Under the pieces are notes generated by a model. The model ran no database searches and had not been told where the DNA came from. It saw only the letters and a list, made by a program, of their open reading frames with translations. From assembly GCA_007123065.1 (NCBI GenBank), contig SKSI01000048.1, forward strand, positions 1-9,058: a stretch of 9,058 bases of DNA. The letters run 5' to 3'. Shown here piece after piece: positions 1-6,137 of this stretch. Both the position numbers and the translations under genes were made by a program. The stretch is from Bacteroidales bacterium (GTDB taxonomy: Bacteria; Bacteroidota; Bacteroidia; Bacteroidales; UBA7960). Within the stretch, counting starts at the first letter, position 1, and each line of letters starts with the position of its first letter.

Positions 1-353
1 CCCCTGTTGCTGTATGCCATCCTTACATTCAAAGTCATTACATCGGGATTATCGGTGTCTTGCTGAACCAGTTCAATGGTGGGAGGAAAGGTTACCGTAA
101 CATCCAGGTAGGCAACGCCGACAATCTCCAAAGGAACCACCAGTCCCTCTTCTTCTTGAAGATTGATGCTCACCGTACCTTCGCCACTGATTCTTGGGCC
201 AAAGTCAAGTTCCTCAATTCCCACAAAGTTTAATTCAAGGGTGTCGCTGCTAAACAGACCAAAGGACACCTGCGCTTCCGAGGTTTTAAATCCCGCGGCA
301 GCGAAAAATGCCATACTCAGCAAAAAGAAAAGATATCTTCTCGTGTGTCCCAT
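1..353 (-). CDS. Small secreted beta-rich protein, possibly DUF4402-like (3' end cut by window)
   Basis: An open frame of 117 complete codons starts with ATG at 353-351 and runs off the window edge without a stop, so the C-terminus is missing. Residues 1-27 look like a signal peptide: Arg5-Arg6, a hydrophobic stretch YLFFLLSMAFFAAAG, then a likely cleavage after SEA before QVSFG. The mature part alternates hydrophobic and polar residues and has no cysteines, as in a beta-sandwich. The segments LDFGPRISGEGTVSI (about 49-63) and the VGVAYLDVTVTFPP strand (about 79-91) resemble the first half of DUF4402 domains (an FG motif, then G-x-V, then a beta strand before a proline). That family link is an inference from pattern. 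The start lies one base after the stop of the upstream secreted-protein gene, so the two are almost certainly co-transcribed. The product is probably exported to the periplasm or cell surface. Molecular function is unknown. Confidence 0.82.
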   Translation of the reverse strand, partial: MGHTRRYLFFLLSMAFFAAAGFKTSEAQVSFGLFSSDTLELNFVGIEELDFGPRISGEGTVSINLQEEEGLVVPLEIVGVAYLDVTVTFPPTIELVQQDTDNPDVMTLNVRMAYSNR

Positions 354-354
354 A

Positions 355-891
355 TTATATATATTCTATCTCTATGGTAAACTCCCCATCGTAGTTGCCG
401 GGTAACGCCTGGCTAAGATCCACTCGTCCGCCGATAAAGAAATAGAATATCCCTTCATCATTCAAACGAAGTTCTCGTTCTATCTGGTCGAGCAGCTCAG
501 ACTCGCGCTGGTTGTTTCCGGCATAGCCGCTTACTTCATATACAAAATAAAGACTGCCAGGACCTTCGCGGCGGCTAACTTCCATCTCTTCCAGGTAGCT
601 GACCCTGATCTGGGCGCCCGGGTTCCCCCTTGCACGCATAATGCCTGCTTCGGGGTCAAATACAGGGTTAATATATATCACGTTGTCCTCCTGCAGGTTA
701 CGGGCATCAACAATGCCCATGTCACTAATGGTTTCAAGCTCTATATTGCTACTCATTACCGTAGCAGATGCCGAAATATTAACAGACCTGACATTCTCGT
801 TCTGGTTTTGCCCCAGAAGACCGGGCAATTGGAACAGGAACAGTAGCATGAATAAAAAAAACAGGAAATATAAATGTTTTGATGTTTTCAT
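355..891 (-). CDS. Secreted DUF4402-like protein
   Basis: The protein has 178 residues. Residues 1-27 form a strong signal peptide: Lys2 and Lys5, then a long Phe/Leu-rich core and LPGLLG before QNQ. The mature chain has the layout of the DUF4402 family: early strand VNISASATVMSSNIEL (37-52), a middle segment INPVFDPEAGIMRARGNPG (74-92) matching the 'dP..G....G.pG' stretch, and a C-terminal GGRVDL..ALPGNYDGEFTIEIEY (154-177). The last part matches the family signature 'GG.l.v....pG.Y.G.f.v.v.Y', which is the best evidence for the assignment. Such proteins are common in Bacteroidota and Proteobacteria and are often encoded in tandem; their biochemical role is not established. A 177-bp gap precedes the gene, so it may have its own promoter, and a second secreted-protein gene follows after one base. 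Met1 is preferred because it gives a complete signal peptide. Confidence 0.85.
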   Translation of the reverse strand: MKTSKHLYFLFFLFMLLFLFQLPGLLGQNQNENVRSVNISASATVMSSNIELETISDMGIVDARNLQEDNVIYINPVFDPEAGIMRARGNPGAQIRVSYLEEMEVSRREGPGSLYFVYEVSGYAGNNQRESELLDQIERELRLNDEGIFYFFIGGRVDLSQALPGNYDGEFTIEIEYI

Positions 892-955
892 TGATTATAT
901 CGGGTTTATCAAATAAAAAAATTAGCCAAAAGCAATGAACTTATAAAACAGATCA

Positions 956-970
956 TTACTTAATAAGTAA
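956..970. promoter_or_regulatory. Perfect 15-bp palindrome, possible operator
   Basis: The sequence TTACTTA-A-TAAGTAA is a perfect inverted repeat with 7-bp arms and a one-base centre. It lies 65-79 bp before the start of the DUF4402-like gene. It overlaps the transcription start predicted (about 960) from the adjacent -24/-12-like element. Its size and symmetry fit a dimeric regulator site. It is AT-rich, occurs once here, and could be chance. Confidence 0.3.
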
Positions 971-986
971 AACAACATTTATGCCA
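971..986 (-). promoter_or_regulatory. Possible sigma-54 (-24/-12) promoter for the secreted-protein genes
   Basis: Read on the minus strand, the site is TGGCATAAATGTTGTT. The sigma-54 consensus is TGGCAC-N5-TTGC. Here the GG of the -24 element (985-984) and the G of the -12 element (973) are ten bases apart, as required. The mismatches are TGGCAT for TGGCAC and TTGT for TTGC; the latter weakens the conserved -12 GC. Predicted transcription would start near 960, giving a leader of about 69 nt before the DUF4402-like gene. The nearest upstream cluster encodes a sigma-54 activator, which raises the plausibility. An alternative housekeeping-like promoter (TTG-N15-TTTATTTG, poor spacing and one mismatch) lies closer to the gene. 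Confidence 0.4.
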
Positions 987-1068
987 TAAGGTTTAATTTA
1001 GTGAAGTATAATTATATACACAAAGGCAACATGTAGCGAAAGGTGTTGTTCTCTTCGAATATGATTGT

Positions 1069-3516
1069 TCACTCTTCCAACAAAGATACGATGTAAGTGA
1101 AGGCGTGCAATTCTTTTCTAAGTGATTCAAGATCCAGATTATCAATGTCATCCAGCAGCTTGTCAGCATAATTTTTAATAAATTCCACCTGAAACTTTTC
1201 AGCAGTTTGCCGCAGTCGCATTGCAAAGTCTTCGATTTTGAAGAGCACGAAGTGGTCTTTGATGTGTTCCCATTCTTTGAGGTATTCGTCTTGAAGAATT
1301 CTTTTCAGGGCAGGTATTTTTGCCCTGGTTTCCGGAGGGAGTTCTGCCGGGTCGAAGCGGGGGTAGGTTTTTGTATCCTTCCGGGCTTTATTGGCCGGGT
1401 CTTCTGATACGGAATGGTCCAAAAACTTCAGGAGGGTCTTTTTAAGGTCATTGCTATTGATAGGCTTATGAAGGAAGGCATCAAAAAGCGCATCCTCCTC
1501 TTTGTGGTTTTCTCTGTGTGTAAATGCTGTAAATGCAATCACAGCGATGTGTTCCAATCCGGGTCTTGACCGGATCTCTTTTATGGTTTCGTAGCCGTCC
1601 ATGCCCGGCATCAAAATATCAAGAATTACCAGGTCAGGTTTGTTTTTCTCCAGGAAATTCAAAGCTTCCTGGCCGCTATCTGCCGTTATGACTTCCAGGC
1701 CCAGGCTTCCCAACACCAACTCCATCAACTGAAGGTTCGAGGGAGCATCATCAACTACCAACACTGTGGCATGGTTAAAACGAACATTTTCATGGACATC
1801 AACATGCTTTGTTGTGGGTTCAAAAGACTGATCGAGGATCTGTACTCCGGGAATATTTACAGTAAATGTGCTTCCGGATCCGGGGATGCTTTTCAAAGAG
1901 ATGGTGCCGTTCATTTTTTCAATGAGTCGCCTTGTGATGGTCAGACCCAGTCCTGTTCCTTCATGACTGCGATTTGCCTTGCTGTCTTGCTGACGAAAAG
2001 GAGAAAAGATCGCTTCCTGCTGACCCGGTTCTATCCCGATGCCTGTATCGCGAACTTTAAGTTGCAGCACCCCGTTGTTTTCAGTTTCTTTAATGAAGAG
2101 TGCTTCTACTGAAACAAAGCCTTTTGGCGTGAACTTCACGGCATTGCCAACAAGATTGAACAGCACCTGTTTGATGCGCACTTCGTCAAGCATGAGCCGC
2201 GCTGGAAAATTGCTTTGCTTTTTGATTTTGATATCGATATTTTTTTCATCTGCTTTGGACTGAAACAAAAGCTGCATTTCGTTGATGATGCTACTCATAT
2301 CTGTAGGCCTTGGAAGGATAAGCATCTTGCCTGCTTCTATTTTTGACAGATCGAGGATGTCATTTAGCAGCGCAAGCAGAAGGTTTCCGCTTGATGCCAC
2401 CGATTGAAGCATTTTTTTATTTGCCGGGTCATCGATCCGGTGCATCAAGGTTTCGCTAAAACCCAGGATAGCATTCATGGGAGTCCGTATTTCATGACTC
2501 ATTGTAGCCAAAAATTCGCTTTTAGCCTTGTTTGCAGCCTCTGCCTCCTCTTTTGCCTGCTGAAGGTCTTGTCTTGCTTCAATCAGGTCTGTCACATCCC
2601 TCCCGACACCCACCAGTCCGATTACATTACCGGAACGGTCCCGAAAGGGCAATTTGGAGGTAAGCAGCCAGCGATCTTTACCATCCGGACCGGCAAAGCA
2701 CTCTTCCTTATTCGACACTTCCTTTCCGTTTTGTATCACTTCAAGATCGTCGGCCTTAAACCGTTCTGCCATGTCTGCAGGATACAGTTCGCTATCTGTT
2801 TTTCCAATTACCTCTTCCTCCTTTTTGCCGATTATTTCCAGCTCTGCCTTGTTAACTAAAATTTTGCGTAATTTATTATCCTTCACATAAACGGTGGCGG
2901 GAAGACTGTTGATTAGCGTTCGCAACAGCAAACTCTCGTTGACAAGCTCAATCTGCTTTTCCTGGCCACGAATAAGAAAGCATAGCAGAAGGGTTGCCAG
3001 CGGGAAAAGGATCAGTATGGGACCAAAAACTGTTGAGACAAGATGTATGGAAACCTCCTCTGCCAAAAGACTATACCAAATTAATACGAAAAGATGAACA
3101 AGAAAACCGAGTGTCAGGTAGGCTAACGGGCTGTCTGCTTTTTTGTGTTTTTTTCTCAGATAAAAGAAAAGTGTTCCCAAAGCAGACGAACTAAAAATGG
3201 AAAACAGTCCGATGACCATTCCTTCCCCACCCACTGTTGCCCTGTAAGCGCCGGCAATCAGCATAGAAATGACAGCCGGCAAAGGCCCTCCGAAAAGGGC
3301 TCCCACGCTGAGTACAACAGAGCGCCCATCAAAAAAAAGCCCATCTTCAATCTCTGCGGCAGTCATCATCCCCACAATTGCAATCAGCCCGAACAACATC
3401 CCGGACAAAGTCTGCAGTCTGATTGTTCTCTTACTGAAAAAGCGCAACAACACACTGTAAATCACGGTTAGCGTGATTAAAAGTGTGAGGTTATGGATGA
3501 AATATGTGAAACTCAT
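1069..3516 (-). CDS. Membrane hybrid histidine kinase: LytS-type 5TM sensor, PAS, HisKA, HATPase, receiver, degenerate Hpt-like tail
   Basis: This is an 815-residue inner-membrane sensor kinase. Residues about 8-182 hold five to six hydrophobic segments; DGRSVVLSVGALFGGP (63-78) and the following AYR..VGG are hallmarks of the 5TMR_LYT (LytS/YhcK) sensor. A PAS domain follows (about 195-310, ending GVGRDVTD), then a short coiled coil (about 311-335). The HisKA H-box is FLATMSHEIRTP with His341. The ATP-binding domain has N454/N458, DTGIG (490-494) and GTGLGL (520-525). A receiver (about 583-700) has acidic Asp589/590, phospho-acceptor Asp633, Thr663 and Lys684, so it looks functional. Residues about 730-815 form a helical domain alignable to Hpt but with Met766 at the His position. 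The ATG overlaps the stop of the sigma-54 activator gene by ATGA, implying translational coupling and a shared pathway. The ligand is unknown. The kinase and receiver assignment is very secure; the tail reading is inference. Confidence 0.96.
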   Translation of the reverse strand: MSFTYFIHNLTLLITLTVIYSVLLRFFSKRTIRLQTLSGMLFGLIAIVGMMTAAEIEDGLFFDGRSVVLSVGALFGGPLPAVISMLIAGAYRATVGGEGMVIGLFSIFSSSALGTLFFYLRKKHKKADSPLAYLTLGFLVHLFVLIWYSLLAEEVSIHLVSTVFGPILILFPLATLLLCFLIRGQEKQIELVNESLLLRTLINSLPATVYVKDNKLRKILVNKAELEIIGKKEEEVIGKTDSELYPADMAERFKADDLEVIQNGKEVSNKEECFAGPDGKDRWLLTSKLPFRDRSGNVIGLVGVGRDVTDLIEARQDLQQAKEEAEAANKAKSEFLATMSHEIRTPMNAILGFSETLMHRIDDPANKKMLQSVASSGNLLLALLNDILDLSKIEAGKMLILPRPTDMSSIINEMQLLFQSKADEKNIDIKIKKQSNFPARLMLDEVRIKQVLFNLVGNAVKFTPKGFVSVEALFIKETENNGVLQLKVRDTGIGIEPGQQEAIFSPFRQQDSKANRSHEGTGLGLTITRRLIEKMNGTISLKSIPGSGSTFTVNIPGVQILDQSFEPTTKHVDVHENVRFNHATVLVVDDAPSNLQLMELVLGSLGLEVITADSGQEALNFLEKNKPDLVILDILMPGMDGYETIKEIRSRPGLEHIAVIAFTAFTHRENHKEEDALFDAFLHKPINSNDLKKTLLKFLDHSVSEDPANKARKDTKTYPRFDPAELPPETRAKIPALKRILQDEYLKEWEHIKDHFVLFKIEDFAMRLRQTAEKFQVEFIKNYADKLLDDIDNLDLESLRKELHAFTYIVSLLEE

Positions 3517-4901
3517 TCCTCGGTAATATTGTATTTCTGCATTCTTCGATAAAGCGCATTCCAGTCGAGATTCAACATTTTTGCTGCTTCATTTTTATTA
3601 TAGTTTGATTTTTCAAGTGCTCTGATAATGGTTCTTTTTTCCACTTCTTTGAGGTCGAGAAGGTCATCAGGTATGGGAGCGTGCTGTCCGGCCGGTGCAG
3701 TAATGTTTTTGACAACCGGCGGGAAATGGTTCGGATGCAACTGGTTGCCGTCACAAATGATGATGGCGCGCTCCATCAGGTTGCGCAACTCCCGGATGTT
3801 TCCGGGAAAGCTGTATTTGCTCAGCATATCCATCACCTCCGGATGGATTTTTTTAATTTCTTTCCCCATCTTTGGCACGATGGTTTTGAAAAAATGTTCA
3901 ACAAGAAGGGGTATATCTTCCGCCCTTTCGCGCAGGGGAGACAGGTATATGGTAAATGTGCTGAGCCGGTAATACAGGTCAGATCGAAACACCCTTCCTT
4001 CACTCATTTCTTCAACAGTCTTGTTGGTTGCAGCAATGATTCTGATATCGAAAGATTCTTCTTTCTGCGTGCCTACTTTTGTAAACTTCCTGTCTTCAAG
4101 CACGCGCAGGAGCTTCACCTGGAGCGACTGGTCCATTTCGCCAACCTCATCAAAAAAGAGGGTTCCTTTGTTTGCAACTTCAAACCACCCGGCTTTATCA
4201 GCTACAGCACCGGTAAAGCTTCCCTTTTTATGGCCAAAAAACTCGCTTTCAAATAGCGACTCGGGAACTGCCGACATATTTACGGCACCAAACACTTCAT
4301 CTTTTCTGTTGCTTAATTTATGGATTCCCCGGGCAACAAGTTCTTTTCCTGTTCCGCTTTCCCCGAGAATCAAGACGGAGGTGTCATGTGTTTTTGCCAC
4401 CTGCTGCATTTGCTGCAATATATCTTTAACAGATGAGGAATTCCCTACAATATCATCACCGATTTTTTCGTGGATTGCATTTTGCAGGTATTTGTTGCGG
4501 TTTTTATAATTGCTCAGGTTGGCATTCAGTTCAGAAAACTTTCTGGTTCGTTCAATGGAGATCCAGATGTCTTCGGCCTTGAAGGGTTTGCGAAAATAAT
4601 CCACGGCACCTTTGCGCAGCGCACCGATTACAGTGTCCATGTCCCCTTCGGCACTGATCATGATCACCTCAATGTGCGGATAATCTTCTTTGACTTTGTG
4701 CATGACTTCCAGACCATTCATCTCGGGTAGCATAAAATCACAGATCAATATATCAACAGGAAAATCTTTCAGAATCTGAAAGGCCTTTGACGGTTTGTCT
4801 GCTACCTGCAGATTGGTTTTATCTTTCAGCATTGAACGCATCAGATTTCTGATGATTGGATCATCGTCGAGTACCAGTATGCCCAGGTTGGTGTGTTCCA
4901 T
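3513..4901 (-). CDS. NtrC-family sigma-54-dependent response regulator (REC, AAA+, Fis-type HTH)
   Basis: With the start at Met 4901 the protein has 462 residues. The receiver (about 6-120) has acidic Asp12-14, phospho-acceptor Asp55 (LICDFMLPEMNG), Ser83 and Lys105. The AAA+ domain has Walker A GESGTGKE (180-187), the sigma-54 contact loop as GSFTGA (227-232) instead of the usual GAFTGA, Walker B LFFDE with Asp251/Glu252, arginine-finger candidates Arg306 and Arg312, and sensor II PGNIREL. A Fis-like helix-turn-helix (about 431-459, NYNKNEAAKMLNLDWNALYRRM) ends the protein. It should bind DNA upstream of -24/-12 promoters and use ATP to open RNA polymerase-sigma-54 complexes. A longer reading to 4934 adds MFSRSRVNNIF, but this overlaps the kinase gene before it by 22 bp. 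The internal Met leaves an 11-bp gap and puts the first receiver strand at the usual distance, so it is preferred. It is the only DNA-binding output in the window. Confidence 0.95.
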   Translation of the reverse strand: MEHTNLGILVLDDDPIIRNLMRSMLKDKTNLQVADKPSKAFQILKDFPVDILICDFMLPEMNGLEVMHKVKEDYPHIEVIMISAEGDMDTVIGALRKGAVDYFRKPFKAEDIWISIERTRKFSELNANLSNYKNRNKYLQNAIHEKIGDDIVGNSSSVKDILQQMQQVAKTHDTSVLILGESGTGKELVARGIHKLSNRKDEVFGAVNMSAVPESLFESEFFGHKKGSFTGAVADKAGWFEVANKGTLFFDEVGEMDQSLQVKLLRVLEDRKFTKVGTQKEESFDIRIIAATNKTVEEMSEGRVFRSDLYYRLSTFTIYLSPLRERAEDIPLLVEHFFKTIVPKMGKEIKKIHPEVMDMLSKYSFPGNIRELRNLMERAIIICDGNQLHPNHFPPVVKNITAPAGQHAPIPDDLLDLKEVEKRTIIRALEKSNYNKNEAAKMLNLDWNALYRRMQKYNITEE

Positions 4902-4912
4902 AAATATATTGT

Positions 4913-6034
4913 TTACTCTTGAACGGGAAAACACAATGTGAAAGTGGTGCCTTCTCCTTCCGTGCTTTCCACGTTTATATTGCCATTATGTCTCTGCACA
5001 AATTCTTTTACCAGAAGCAGACCAAGGCCTGAACCTTTTTCGTCGTTTGTGCCGCGGGTTGTTAATTGACCTTTATCTACAAAAAGTTTCTTTATATTCT
5101 CTTTAGAAATACCTAAACCATTATCCTTAACTTCAATAATAAGCCGGTCTTGTTTTTGAAAAGCATTTAAAAACACTTTTCCTCCGGGTTTTGTGAATTT
5201 GATAGCGTTGCCAGTGATGTTTTGCAAAACACTTTTCATCATGTTTTGGTCTGCCTTCATTGTTAAGCCCTCAGAAACACTGTAAGATAGATCAATCTGC
5301 TTCTTTGCGGCTTGTTGACCCATGAATCGCACAACTGATGAGATCAGGCTTTCAGCGGTAATCTCTTCAATGGACAGCTCCAGGTCGCCCGTTTGCGAAC
5401 GGGTCCATTGTAGCAGATTAATCAATAACGTATATGTTTCCTGTGTAGAGCTGTTGATGTTCTGCAAGACCTCATTGTATTCTTCCGATCCCGTGTCAAT
5501 ATATCCTTCGGCAAGCGATGAGATGAGCATTGAAATGTTCGCAAAAGGCGACTTTATGTCATGTGCAATCACAGAATAGAGACGGTCTTTGGTACGATTG
5601 ATTTTTTGAATCTCTTCAGCCTGTTTGATAACCTGGTTTTTAGCATGGGCAAGGGCAACATGATTATTCACACGTGCAATAAGCTCCTCCTTCTGAAAAG
5701 GTTTAGTAATGTAATCAACGCCACCCACACCAAAACCTTCAACGAGATCGCTGGTTTCTGTTTTGGCAGTCAGGAATACCACCGGAATGTCTTTAAGCTG
5801 ATCGTTTTTCTTTAACTGGCGACAAAAGGTAAAGCCGTCTGTTCCGGGCATCATCACATCCAGAAGGATAAGATCAATTTTGTTCTCTTTCAGAATATTC
5901 AGGGCATCATCTGCATCAAGCGACAAAGCAATCTGATAGCCTTCCGTTTTTAAAAAATTGCTGACAACTTTGAGGTTTTCCTTGTTATCATCTACAACAA
6001 GGATGGAAAAATCCTGTTTCTTTGGTTTGCTCAT
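4913..6034 (-). CDS. Soluble receiver-histidine kinase (REC-HisKA-HATPase)
   Basis: From Met 6034 the protein has 373 residues and no membrane segment, so it is cytoplasmic. The N-terminal receiver (about 8-128) has Asp15/16, phospho-acceptor Asp59 (LILLDVMMPGTDG), Thr89 (FLTAK) and Lys111 (ITKPF). A helical linker leads to HisKA with H-box VIAHDIKSPFANI and His158. The ATP-binding domain has N272/N276, DNGLG (304-308) and GSGLGL (334-339). Carrying the receiver before the transmitter suggests that a phosphoryl group from another kinase tunes its kinase or phosphatase activity; this is inference. It is first in the three-gene unit with the sigma-54 activator 11 bp downstream, making that activator its likely partner. 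The frame extends to an ATG at 6064 (ten more residues, MWQTTKYHAF). A TAnnTTTG box at 6074-6081 would put the transcript start almost on that codon, so the internal Met is preferred. Confidence 0.93.
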   Translation of the reverse strand: MSKPKKQDFSILVVDDNKENLKVVSNFLKTEGYQIALSLDADDALNILKENKIDLILLDVMMPGTDGFTFCRQLKKNDQLKDIPVVFLTAKTETSDLVEGFGVGGVDYITKPFQKEELIARVNNHVALAHAKNQVIKQAEEIQKINRTKDRLYSVIAHDIKSPFANISMLISSLAEGYIDTGSEEYNEVLQNINSSTQETYTLLINLLQWTRSQTGDLELSIEEITAESLISSVVRFMGQQAAKKQIDLSYSVSEGLTMKADQNMMKSVLQNITGNAIKFTKPGGKVFLNAFQKQDRLIIEVKDNGLGISKENIKKLFVDKGQLTTRGTNDEKGSGLGLLLVKEFVQRHNGNINVESTEGEGTTFTLCFPVQE

Positions 6035-6073
6035 AAAGGCGTGATATTTTGTGGTTTGCCACATTCATACGAG

Positions 6074-6081
6074 CAAAGATA
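6074..6081 (-). promoter_or_regulatory. Candidate housekeeping promoter -7 box (TAnnTTTG) for the three-gene signalling unit
   Basis: The minus strand reads TATCTTTG, a perfect match to the Bacteroidota -7 element TAnnTTTG. It sits about 40 bp before the preferred start of the receiver-kinase gene, giving a short leader of about 35 nt. No TTG lies at the usual 17-23 bp upstream; the nearest TTG is 14 bp away, so the -33 part is weak. It would let the receiver-kinase, activator and membrane kinase be transcribed apart from the larger hybrid kinase before them. Confidence 0.45.
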
Positions 6082-6137
6082 CATTAAATTCTTTTCAATG
6101 ATTTTAAAAATTGTTCTATAAAAGTGCCTGTTTTTAT

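Noticed and set aside
1007..1016. Palindrome TATAATTATA before the -24/-12-like site, a possible activator-binding site
   Set aside because: It is ten bases of pure A/T in an AT-rich gap and closer to the promoter than usual activator sites; chance is likely.
1027..1048. CAACA / TGTTG hairpin after the membrane kinase gene, a possible terminator
   Set aside because: The stem is five pairs around a 12-base loop and no T-run follows on the minus strand.
993..1226. 77-codon minus-strand frame overlapping the 3' end of the membrane kinase
   Set aside because: It is mostly in another frame of the conserved tail-coding region and has no signal peptide or motif.
3871..3890. TGGCACGATGGTTTTG on the plus strand, resembling a sigma-54 promoter
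   Set aside because: It is inside the activator coding sequence, points antisense to all genes, and its -12 part is TTTT, not TTGC.
3681..4256. 191-codon open frame on the plus strand
   Set aside because: It is antisense to the sigma-54 activator, whose frame is fully explained by conserved motifs.
6115..6129. AGGCAC-N5-TAGA on the minus strand, a second -24/-12-like sequence before the receiver-kinase gene
   Set aside because: The spacing fits, but two of four -12 bases fail, including the T before the key G, and the TAnnTTTG box nearby is a better promoter.
6118..6137. Inverted repeat ATAAAA / TTTTAT right after the stop of the PAS-GAF kinase, a possible terminator
   Set aside because: The stem is six A-T pairs with no G-C and no proper U-tract beyond it; it is too weak to call.
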